Origin: an uncultured Bacteroidales bacterium
GTDB lineage: Bacteria > Bacteroidota > Bacteroidia > Bacteroidales > F082
Assembly: GCA_905233685.1 (NCBI GenBank)
Contig: CAJOEZ010000038.1
Location: 1-32,855, forward strand
DNA: 32,855 nucleotides
Reading direction: 5' to 3'
Notes under the pieces: generated by a model
What the model was told of the DNA's origin: nothing
Databases searched by the model: none
Seen by the model: only the letters and a program-made list of their open reading frames with translations
Shown: one piece after another, positions 6,630-13,228 of the stretch
How positions within the stretch are numbered: the stretch's first letter is position 1
Layout of the letters: the number at the start of each line of letters is the position of its first letter
Program-made: the position numbers and the translations under genes

Positions 6630-6655
6630 TAGTGGGGGTATGCGTGCTTTCGTGC

Positions 6656-8443
6656 TTACGATGGGGGTTTGGTGTATTGGCCGTTGGATGGATGTTTGAG
6701 GTGGCCGGACTTGCATAGGTCTGAGACGTAGCGTTCCGCTGTGCGTTCGATGATGTTGAGTGAAGCGGCAACTTGGATGTAGGTGGGACGGTCGAAGGTG
6801 TCGGGCAAGGCGGCCAGGAACTTTTGACGGACGGCATCGCTCAGCTGCCGACGGCCTTTTAGGGCGGCGGCGTGGTCGGTGCGGCGAGGCAGCGTCTGAA
6901 AGACGGCTGCCGAGTGCTGCAGCAAGACCTGAATCACCGCCAAGGCGGTGTCGTAGTCAACATCGGTGCAGACCATCTTCTTCAGCGACTTCTTGCGCTT
7001 GGCTGGCACCTCCTCGATGTGGCGAAGGACGGTCAGAATCATCGCTATGCGAAACATGATGAGGCCGAGACGACGAACCGTGGCCACAATCTCTTCGCCA
7101 AATATCGCGGCGTAGCGTGACTGCGTGTCCCTGAAGAAGTCGTTGAACTGGACTCCTTGGGCGGAACTGAGCGTGAACTGGATGGGACCATCAGGCAGCT
7201 TCTTCAACAAGGTGCAGAAGTCACGGCCAATGCGCTCAAACTTCTCGTCGGCGGTGGTGTTGTCTTTGGTGACAAACATGTCGTGCCAGACAAGCTGCGT
7301 GGGCATGACATAGAAGATGAAGCGGCTGAAGAGTCCGTTTTCGGCATCAGGGATGAGGTTGAGAATCTGCTGTGGTGTGCCGGACAGGACGGCGGAGAAC
7401 TTGGGCTTGCCCAGTTCGACATACTCCAGATCTTTCTTTCTAAGATAGGATATCATCTCGTGATGGAAGGCCTTGCGGAAACCATCGGAGTAGTTGCCGA
7501 GGTCGGATTTGAAGGCATTGGCCAGCGTGTCGCCTTCTGTCTCGAACAGAAGGCCGACACCGCTGTTTTGGGCCAGCACCTGATAGACGACCGTGGACGT
7601 GCTGTTGGCAGGAAGGAACAGCGTGAGAAACGGCGGCTCCTTGGGCGGCGTTTCGAGAGTGTTTTTTCGATTGACGGCGTATGCCGCCAGGGCTGCCTCA
7701 TACTGCGTCTTTAGCTCATCGTATTTGTCGCGGAGTGCCTGGTGTATCGGCTCGGCGAGATGACGGCACAAGGAGAGCCGTCCTTTGCCTGCCGATGCAC
7801 GGGCGGTGACGAAGAGGAAGAGGTTGGCGAAGACTTCGCGACCGTCGTACATGCCATAGACCTTCGAGATGCAGGCAGACATGACAGTGAGCGAGCCGAG
7901 GACGAGGATGTCGGCATCGACATCCGAGACCGAGCTTTTGACGATGCGCTGCATGATGGTGGGAAGGTTGTCGCTGATGGATTGGGAGAATGTCGGGAGC
8001 GGTTCTGCGGAGTTTTCCGCAGATTCCGCAGATTCCGCAATTGGATTTCGTGCGGAAAAGTCTTCTTTGAGCGTATGAAAAAACTTCCCCGACCTTCGGC
8101 CACCCCCTCTCAGAGGGGGAATTGGCAAGCTGATTCCGTGGGATTTAGCGATGTGGAAGAGGGTGGCGATGGTGATGGGAGCCTTGCCGGCCGGCACCTC
8201 GTGACGGAGGCAGGCAAGGTACTGCTTAGAGGCTGTTTTCGGGTCATAGTTGGGGTAAAAAGCGGAAATCCGATGGAAAAAAGCCTCTCCTGCGGCACCA
8301 AATTCCTGCGCGAGGGCGAAACCGATGTTGCACCAGTCGCCATAATTGGCAGTGATGTCGATGCCCGACCGTTCGATGAGAACGGTCAGGGCCTCGACAG
8401 CATCAGCGGTGGACATGGCGTAGTTGGGAAGCGGTGCGGTCAT
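6656..8443 (-). CDS. PriCT_2 / DUF3987 primase-helicase-like protein, 595 aa
   Basis: This is the replication ATPase usually found with VirE_N primases in Bacteroidetes mobile elements. Residues about 10-85 form a PriCT_2 domain (YGDWCNIGFALAQEFG). The large DUF3987 region follows, with a Walker A-like ASAGKGR at about 215-221 and LLFETEGDTL downstream. The last 60 residues look like a winged helix (YIQVAASLNIIERTAERYVSDL). The start is the ATG at 8443, which overlaps the VirE_N stop as ATGA; an upstream in-frame ATG at 8512 would lie inside that gene. The linker at about residues 107-143 (PLRGGGRRSGKF, then AESAESAENSAE) is encoded by two dispersed repeats. In many relatives VirE_N and DUF3987 are fused; here they are separate. 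Confidence 0.85.
   Translation of the reverse strand: MTAPLPNYAMSTADAVEALTVLIERSGIDITANYGDWCNIGFALAQEFGAAGEAFFHRISAFYPNYDPKTASKQYLACLRHEVPAGKAPITIATLFHIAKSHGISLPIPPLRGGGRRSGKFFHTLKEDFSARNPIAESAESAENSAEPLPTFSQSISDNLPTIMQRIVKSSVSDVDADILVLGSLTVMSACISKVYGMYDGREVFANLFLFVTARASAGKGRLSLCRHLAEPIHQALRDKYDELKTQYEAALAAYAVNRKNTLETPPKEPPFLTLFLPANSTSTVVYQVLAQNSGVGLLFETEGDTLANAFKSDLGNYSDGFRKAFHHEMISYLRKKDLEYVELGKPKFSAVLSGTPQQILNLIPDAENGLFSRFIFYVMPTQLVWHDMFVTKDNTTADEKFERIGRDFCTLLKKLPDGPIQFTLSSAQGVQFNDFFRDTQSRYAAIFGEEIVATVRRLGLIMFRIAMILTVLRHIEEVPAKRKKSLKKMVCTDVDYDTALAVIQVLLQHSAAVFQTLPRRTDHAAALKGRRQLSDAVRQKFLAALPDTFDRPTYIQVAASLNIIERTAERYVSDLCKSGHLKHPSNGQYTKPPS
8013..8121. repeat. Composite R2 + R1 repeat inside the DUF3987 coding sequence
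   Basis: R2 (8013-8060; begins TTTTCCGCAGATTCCGC and closes TGCGGAAAA) and the R1 palindrome (8094-8121; core CGGCCACCCCCTC...GAGGGGGAA) lie 33 bases apart, and both are in frame. They encode the linker between PriCT_2 and DUF3987 without breaking the frame. Confidence 0.75.
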
Positions 8444-9078
8444 AGCAGAGCGGGATTGATGTAGGCTTGCGGGTCGAACGGGAGGAAGCAAGCACGACAT
8501 ACGTCCTTGCATTTCTCGTCGACATCAAGTGCGTAGGTGTTGCGGAGGTAGTGTTGGACAGCGTTAAAGAACAGGGCATGATAGGAAGCGGGCGTTTCCA
8601 TAGGAAAGAACAGCTCGCGACGGGCGTAGTTCTGTTCCATGGAAACGACCCATTTGAGGCCGTCGCCGGACGGGCTGCGGAAGAGCAGCATGGTCTCAAA
8701 GTACGGATCATTTAATAAGGTGAGCGCGACGGCTTCGACATCTGAAAGATGGTCGAAGTCGAAGCAGACCAGGAAGGAATGCCGGACGAGTTTGTCGGCC
8801 TTGCGCTGAACAAAGAGACCTGAGAAGGTGCAAAAATCGAAGCTGGTCCGTTTGAAAGCCGGCCTTTCGGCTGGAGCGAGTGAACGACACTGGGCTGTAG
8901 CCTGAGCCGAAATACCGCTTTTGATATAGTGATAGGCATCGACGAGGGAGATTTCCCGAGTCGGCATCTGACGGCTGATGGGCTTGGCGAAGTATGAGAA
9001 ACGGACGAGCGAGGCGACCGAAGCGTAAGCGAGTGGCGACGGTGCGAGGTTTTGGGGGATTGCAAGAGCTTCCATCAT
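8440..9078 (-). CDS. VirE_N / BT4734-like primase-type protein, 212 aa
   Basis: The protein matches the VirE N-terminal (BT4734/BF3469-like) family, a primase-related fold found on Bacteroidetes integrative elements and prophages. Visible family features are FLVCFDFDHL (acidic residues of the putative active site, about 103-112), FRSPSGDGLKWVV (about 132-144) and CRACFLPFDPQAYINP near the end. The usual product of this gene type is a VirE_N domain fused to DUF3987; here it stops just after VirE_N, and the partner gene begins inside its stop (ATGA overlap). Its own start overlaps the upstream HTH gene in the same way. Two ATGs are adjacent (9078 and 9075); the first is assumed. Confidence 0.8.
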   Translation of the reverse strand: MMEALAIPQNLAPSPLAYASVASLVRFSYFAKPISRQMPTREISLVDAYHYIKSGISAQATAQCRSLAPAERPAFKRTSFDFCTFSGLFVQRKADKLVRHSFLVCFDFDHLSDVEAVALTLLNDPYFETMLLFRSPSGDGLKWVVSMEQNYARRELFFPMETPASYHALFFNAVQHYLRNTYALDVDEKCKDVCRACFLPFDPQAYINPALL

Positions 9079-9320
9079 TTTGTTTTTGGTTTGGTGACTT
9101 TACGGGAATTGATGAAGTCCAGGACTTCATCCAGTTTGTAGAGGAAATAGTTCCTGTGAATCTTGTAGTAAGGTAAGCCCTGAGAGCGGAGCTTGTTGAG
9201 GGTGCGGTCGGAGCAGTGGAGCATCCGCATGACATCGCCGGAGTCGAGCCAGACCTTGGAGAGGTCGGGATGGGTCAAGGTGATGTCCTCCTTGTTGACA
9301 TAGTTCTGAAGGTCGCTCAT
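9075..9320 (-). CDS. Helix-turn-helix (excisionase/MerR-like) protein, 81 aa
   Basis: The central region (DLSKVWLDSGDVMRMLHCSDRTLNKLRSQGLPYYKIHRNYFLYKLDEVLDFI) is the HTH_17 pattern. A winged helix reads 'this position, this role', then a short hairpin, ending in the LDEVLDFI helix. Such proteins are standard beside Bacteroidetes integrases, where they act as excision factors or regulators of the replication operon. The ATG overlaps the upstream gene's stop by four bases, and the TGA overlaps the VirE_N start by four bases. Translation is therefore probably coupled along the operon. Which role it has, excision or regulation, cannot be told from the sequence. Confidence 0.8.
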   Translation of the reverse strand: MSDLQNYVNKEDITLTHPDLSKVWLDSGDVMRMLHCSDRTLNKLRSQGLPYYKIHRNYFLYKLDEVLDFINSRKVTKPKTK

Positions 9321-9682
9321 CTCCGACCTCCTTTCTTGGCTGCGCGAGCTTTCACGGGGATGCGAACGGTTTCATCGTCGTCGACGGGGAAAGATTCGCC
9401 CATGATCCAGGCATCGATTTCAGATTTGAGAAACTGAAGCTTTGCACCGGCTTTGTGATAAGGGATGACTTTCTTCCATACCCAAGTGTAGATGGTTTGA
9501 CGTGCGGGCTTGCCGGGAAGATAAATGATGAGATCCTCAACACTCATCCATTTCTTTTCAGGCTGCGCATCGCGGTCGGCGATGTCTTGCAGCATGGACT
9601 TCATTTCGCCCACCTCATAAATAAGCTTAGAGACAGCTTCGGGAAGGCGGTCGAAGGTCATGGGTTCGTTAGTTTGATACAT
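9317..9682 (-). CDS. Helix-turn-helix domain protein, 121 aa, first gene of the replication operon
   Basis: The N-terminal part is a short helical segment (TFDRLPEAVSKLIYEVGEMKSML). The second half is an HTH_17-like domain (WMSVEDLIIYLPGKPARQTIYTWVWKKVIPYHKAGAKLQFLKSEIDAWI). It ends in a basic, Arg/Lys-rich tail. Proteins with this layout are common just before the VirE_N and DUF3987 genes of Bacteroidetes elements. The start is uncertain: ATG at 9682 (MYQTNEPMTF) or 9661 (MTFDRLPEAV) are both reasonable, and a longer frame reaches 9736. Its stop overlaps the next start as ATGA. Confidence 0.75.
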   Translation of the reverse strand: MYQTNEPMTFDRLPEAVSKLIYEVGEMKSMLQDIADRDAQPEKKWMSVEDLIIYLPGKPARQTIYTWVWKKVIPYHKAGAKLQFLKSEIDAWIMGESFPVDDDETVRIPVKARAAKKGGRR

Positions 9683-9758
9683 GATGTGAACTGTTTTAGG
9701 GTTATCCGTCGCGAAATAACCTCTATCACAATTCATGAATACAGGAGTCTTGCAAGAG

Positions 9759-10826
9759 TCAGGTATGTTTTTTTCTAGAACTCATCTTAGCGGCTACATC
9801 AACAAGGGTTTGCGACAATAGGTCAAAAATGGCCACAATCGTTTCTTCTGAGCACCCCGCATTGAGTGAGTCGCTGAAGTACTTTGTGACATTGCCAAAG
9901 TTGTAGTCGAACAGCTGACCAATAGCTTCAAAATACTCTTTGACAGTGAGGTTTTTGCCTACGCGAGGCTTCACCATCAGATAGTAAATGGCAAGGAACA
10001 CACGAATGAGATCTATTTTCTTGAATGTTTCATTGAAAGCCAAATTGGAGTTAAAATGTGCAGTGGCATTGGCTTTAAACAGCTTCTCACGGATTTTTAT
10101 CATGTCACCCATATTTCCATTTGTCTTGGCAATGTAATAGTTGAGTACATCGAAGATGTCGGCGGTGTTGGCCGCAACAGCTGCATCAAGCAAATCCATG
10201 ATCAAAACGACACCGTTCTTTGCAGCTTCTTCGGAAATGGGTGGTATATCAGGGAACAGGTCGAGCTGGACATCATCCTTTGAGGATTGGCAGAAAGACA
10301 TAAGCGAAAGATATTGCTCCTGAAGGATGAGATACTTTGCTTGCCAGTCGACAGCGGGATGTTGTGAAGTTTGGTCGTCGATATAGTAGCCAGCCTTTTC
10401 AAGATCATCGGCCAGCTTCTCAAACGCCTTGAAATAGTCAGAATTAGCGTCTATGTTGTTTTTAAAGACCGAGATGAGCCGTTGGCTTTTCTTGGTTCTC
10501 TGAAGCCGTAGCAGCACGAAAACGACCGACAGGACGACCTCGGTTGCATAGGTGTCGATGATGTGTTCACGGACTTTGCGGAAATGGTACTGGACACAGT
10601 TTTCCTCGGGGTGAAGTTCCACGGCAAAGTCGTTCATCAGCGAATAGGCTTCCATGAAAAAAGCCAACGGAGGTTGGCGGAGCGGATAGGGCCTATTGCT
10701 TGCGGTGTTAGGCTCGCTGATGTGAATGATGGTTCTATGGATCATTTCATTGATGGGACCCAAGACAGGGTCATCAAGGTAGCCGTCCAAGTCGGCGTGA
10801 ATAATGAAAGGATGTAATGCTGACAT
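9759..10826 (-). CDS. Hypothetical protein of a mobile element, 355 aa
   Basis: I recognise no family with confidence. The protein is soluble, mostly helical and acidic, without signal peptide or membrane segments. Residues 55-120 are helix-rich (FFMEAYSLMNDFAVELHPEEN, then VVLSVVFVLLRLQRTKK), and a middle linker (QSSKDDVQLDLFPDIPP) separates a second helical domain from about 210. Its position between the integrase and the HTH/primase operon, all on one strand, is where Bacteroidetes elements often carry an uncharacterised protein of 300-400 residues. A role in excision control or replication is a guess from that position. It ends 77 bases before the operon's earliest possible start. Confidence 0.6.
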   Translation of the reverse strand: MSALHPFIIHADLDGYLDDPVLGPINEMIHRTIIHISEPNTASNRPYPLRQPPLAFFMEAYSLMNDFAVELHPEENCVQYHFRKVREHIIDTYATEVVLSVVFVLLRLQRTKKSQRLISVFKNNIDANSDYFKAFEKLADDLEKAGYYIDDQTSQHPAVDWQAKYLILQEQYLSLMSFCQSSKDDVQLDLFPDIPPISEEAAKNGVVLIMDLLDAAVAANTADIFDVLNYYIAKTNGNMGDMIKIREKLFKANATAHFNSNLAFNETFKKIDLIRVFLAIYYLMVKPRVGKNLTVKEYFEAIGQLFDYNFGNVTKYFSDSLNAGCSEETIVAIFDLLSQTLVDVAAKMSSRKKHT

Positions 10827-10869
10827 GGCTATAGAGTTTAAGTGTTTGCCAAGGAGCAGGGGGAAAAAA

Positions 10870-10896
10870 ACAAGCCCAGCGGAGCGCCGGGCTTGT
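10870..10896 (-). terminator. Strong intrinsic terminator of the integrase gene
   Basis: ACAAGCCC (10870-10877) pairs with GGGCTTGT (10889-10896), with an inner GCG/CGC stem. On the minus strand seven Ts follow the stem, and on the plus strand five Ts follow, so it could work both ways. It begins five bases past the integrase stop. Confidence 0.85.
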
Positions 10897-10901
10897 TTTT
10901 G

Positions 10902-12242
10902 TCATTCGTCGTCCTCGTCAATCTCAGGATCGACGAAGAGAAGGTTGTTCACCTTCAACCTCTTCTTTGGACTGATGGTGCCTTGATAGCCGCGCAGGAC
11001 ATTCTTGGAATCGACATGGCCAACCATCGCATCGATGAAGGCATCTTGGGTGCCATGCCAGGTGAGCGTGGTGATGTAGGAATTACGAGCGGTGGAAGCC
11101 GTAACGGGACGGATGCCGAGTTTTGCGCAAACGCCCTGCATTCCCTTGCGGATTTGACGGTTGAAATCGTGAGTGCGGCTTTCCATGTCAGGTTCGTTAC
11201 TGGCTTTGAGAAGGATCTGCGGAAACACGCGCTTGCCCTTCACGGGCTTGCTGGCGTATTTGTCAAGCAGCTTCTGCAATGGCTCAGTGATAGGGATGTG
11301 GACGGTGACTTTGACCTTGCCGGCAATCTTGCCACGGATGTAGGTCAACTCATTATTATAAAAGTAGTCATCGTTCCATTCGAGATAAGCCAGGTCTTTC
11401 AAGTTGCTGCCATTGCAGAGATAGAGGATGAGCCACCAATCAGCGGCTTTCTTCCCGGGGCCTTTATAGTCGCGGATCTTGACGATGTCGGACACGGGGA
11501 TATAATCCTCTTTGCGGCGGCTGCCTTGCTTGATGGTGAACTTCGGAGCTGCATCGATGATTTTCCTTTGGCCAAGGCTGTTCATGACGGCACGGAGGGC
11601 ACGGAGATAGATGCTCTTCGTGGAGTCGGACAATCCAGCTTGGTCCATCGAAGCCTCCCATTGCATGATGACGGTCTCGTCGACATAGGACGGGTAAATC
11701 TTGGATTTCTTGCCTTTCACGACGATGGTCTTTTCCTTGGAGCGTTTCTTCAGCGTGACGGTGGCAACGGAGCAGCCGAGGAAGCGGTAGAAGTTTTTCA
11801 GCGCGGTGCTGTACTGAAGGCGGGTCTTTTCGGTTTTCTTGCTTTCGCCAAACTCGATCCAGTATTCGAGGAGTGTGGGAGTCTCCTTTGGTTTGGTTTC
11901 AGGATTGGCGATTGCTTTTTTAAGATTCTCAAAGGTGAACTTCTTTTGGGCATTGAGGGCGACAACGGCATCATAGATTTTGTTGAAGGCCTTCGTGACC
12001 TGGCTCTTGGCTTTGTGGAGCGGCGAGGAGCCGTTTTTGAGGGTGAAGATTTTGGCGTAGTCATCGTCGGAAACGCAGACGCCAGTTGCATGTAGCCACT
12101 TTTCACCTTGGTAGGTTACACGTACGTAGATGGGGTAAGTTCCATCGTTTTTCTTGCGCCTGATATCGAGGAAAGCGCGGAGAAAAACTTGCTCTGAGGC
12201 GTTCTTTAGAATCGGCTCATAGGCAGAGGGGTTAATTTCCAT
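10902..12242 (-). CDS. Tyrosine recombinase (integrase), 446 aa
   Basis: This is a Bacteroidetes mobile-element integrase with an N-terminal arm-binding part (VFLRAFLDIRRKKNDGTYPIYVRVTYQG), a SAM-like core-binding domain (about 100-230), and a catalytic domain. The box II arginine lies in TARNSYITTL (about residue 386), a GH in MVGHVDSKN follows, and the nucleophile tyrosine is in LRGYQGTI (about 418). The first catalytic arginine is not at its usual place (LCNGSNLKDL), and the H of HxxR is replaced (STAR). Loss of the first arginine is known from CTnDOT IntDOT. The start at 12242 (MEINPSAYEP) is preferred over upstream in-frame ATGs up to 12353. It lies about 200 bases from the tRNA-Pro fragment, as expected for integration there. 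Confidence 0.9.
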   Translation of the reverse strand: MEINPSAYEPILKNASEQVFLRAFLDIRRKKNDGTYPIYVRVTYQGEKWLHATGVCVSDDDYAKIFTLKNGSSPLHKAKSQVTKAFNKIYDAVVALNAQKKFTFENLKKAIANPETKPKETPTLLEYWIEFGESKKTEKTRLQYSTALKNFYRFLGCSVATVTLKKRSKEKTIVVKGKKSKIYPSYVDETVIMQWEASMDQAGLSDSTKSIYLRALRAVMNSLGQRKIIDAAPKFTIKQGSRRKEDYIPVSDIVKIRDYKGPGKKAADWWLILYLCNGSNLKDLAYLEWNDDYFYNNELTYIRGKIAGKVKVTVHIPITEPLQKLLDKYASKPVKGKRVFPQILLKASNEPDMESRTHDFNRQIRKGMQGVCAKLGIRPVTASTARNSYITTLTWHGTQDAFIDAMVGHVDSKNVLRGYQGTISPKKRLKVNNLLFVDPEIDEDDE

Positions 12243-12440
12243 TTTACTAACAATTTGGTTATCTATACTTTGCTTAGTATTTTTTGCCCATGGTATGGTC
12301 AAATATTTGCCCATGATTTGCCCATGAGATTTAAAATACATGCAAAAATACATATAATTGATGATATATGCAAGTATTTGATAAAGAAATAATTAAATAA
12401 AATGCTAAGTAGCTGATATAGTGGAAAAAGTGGAAATTTA

Positions 12441-12487
12441 TGCTTTGGGAGCAGGGGGTCGAAGGTTCGAATCCTTTTGCCCCGACA
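12441..12487 (+). other. Attachment site: 3' fragment of tRNA-Pro(UGG)
   Basis: The fragment starts TGCTTTGGGAGCAGG, which contains the anticodon loop TTTGGGA (anticodon TGG) and the 3' strand of its stem. It continues with a variable loop, a T arm (GAAGG-TTCGAAT-CCTTT), the acceptor strand TGCCCCG and discriminator A at 12485. The 5' half (acceptor CGGGGCA, D arm) is missing and the anticodon 5' stem is only partly matched, so this is not a working tRNA. The order of fragment, then terminator, puts the element on the left, and predicts the intact tRNA-Pro beyond base 1. Confidence 0.8.
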
Positions 12488-12498
12488 AAATGAAAATC

Positions 12499-12532
12499 AG
12501 GGAGTTACGAGCATTCGCGACTCCCTCATTTT
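12499..12532 (+). terminator. Terminator downstream of the tRNA fragment
   Basis: AGGGAGT (12499-12505) pairs with ACTCCCT (12520-12526) and is followed by CATTTTTT. It is best read as the former terminator of the tRNA-Pro gene, now separated from the promoter by the inserted element. Confidence 0.8.
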
Positions 12533-12582
12533 TTCGGAAAAATCAAAATTTGCACTCCATTTGCATGCATGTTTTCATTTTC

Positions 12583-12599
12583 TGCACCAAACTGGTGCA
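12583..12599. repeat. Short perfect hairpin
   Basis: TGCACCA and TGGTGCA are separated by three bases and followed by ATTTTCC. It lies 50 bases after the tRNA terminator. It may be a second weak terminator or a leftover of an earlier insertion. Confidence 0.4.
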
Positions 12600-12604
12600 A
12601 TTTT

Positions 12605-13136
12605 CCTGAATGAAAACACTACTCAAAAAAGGTTTATTGAATAGTTTTACGGAATCAAGGATGTGATATATGTTTTTGAATATTGGATTCGTATGAAAAA
12701 TGGAAGTTATTGAATATCAAATATTTTTAGTTTAAGGTGGATTCGCATGAATATAAAATTAGACATAAAAAAGGTATGTTTGACGCGTATCATCTACTGA
12801 AAGGGCAGAAAAAGGGGCGGATAAAATGGCAAAAACAACCCGATTTTGAGTGTATTTTCATCTTAATCGTTTAATAATCAGTTTGATTGAAAGGGCGGAA
12901 CTAAGGGCGGAACTATTGGAGTAAAACGATATGTTTCCACAGAAAAAGCATTTGCGAAATCTATGGAAAAACATGTGCCCCCATAACAAAGTGTCGGGAA
13001 AGAACCCTACAAATCTACTGCACTTTTGAAAAAATGCAGTAGTAAAGTAAGAATACCTACTTACATAAAGCCAATTTGCCGAACAATTTTTGGCCAAACG
13101 AGTGAACAATTTTTGGCCAAATGGGTGAATGATAAG
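12605..13136. other. AT-rich intergenic stretch with degenerate repeats, no convincing gene
   Basis: No coding frame here looks real; the longest minus-strand frame (12858-13145) is Phe/Cys-rich and crosses repeats. The stretch contains a 12-base tandem repeat (AAGGGCGGAACT twice, 12,891-12,914), a hairpin at 13,017-13,040 (ACTGCA/TGCAGT with inner TTTT/AAAA), and the 23-base tandem repeat at 13,081-13,126. It looks like decayed insertion debris beside the attachment site. Confidence 0.5.
13081..13126. repeat. Two tandem 23-bp repeats
   Basis: The unit GAACAATTTTTGGCCAAACG plus AGT (13,081-13,103) is followed directly by a copy with two changes (13,104-13,126), then GAAT begins another. Each unit contains the palindrome TTGGCCAA. 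It lies 11 bases left of the start of duplicated segment 2. Confidence 0.8.
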
Positions 13137-13144
13137 AAATATCA

Positions 13145-13177
13145 AAAGCCCCGGAAATCCCAGATGCTCGGGGCTTT
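13145..13177 (-). terminator. Terminator of ATPase copy 2
   Basis: AAAGCCCCG (13,145-13,153) pairs perfectly with CGGGGCTTT (13,169-13,177). On the minus strand the stem is followed by TGATATTTC. It is the intact form of the hairpin at 675-705. Confidence 0.7.
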
Positions 13178-13228
13178 GCTTTACTTAAATGCGCTGGGAG
13201 GATATATAGGACAGATGGGGCTTAGACT

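Noticed and set aside
6525..6716. Upstream extension of the 85-aa small protein to 149 aa
   Set aside because: The added residues translate the R3 repeat and antisense-frame sequence of the primase end; the ATG at 6524 matches the paralogue's start.
10842..12095. Long + strand open frame (417 codons)
   Set aside because: It lies antisense to the integrase gene, which has clear domains and catalytic motifs; the frame is a composition shadow.
12421..12487. Complete tRNA gene
   Set aside because: There is no 5' acceptor strand or D arm; only the anticodon loop to 3' end is present, so it is an attachment fragment.
12858..13145. Minus-strand frame of 95 codons rich in Phe and Cys
   Set aside because: It spans tandem repeats and hairpins and resembles no protein; taken as noncoding.
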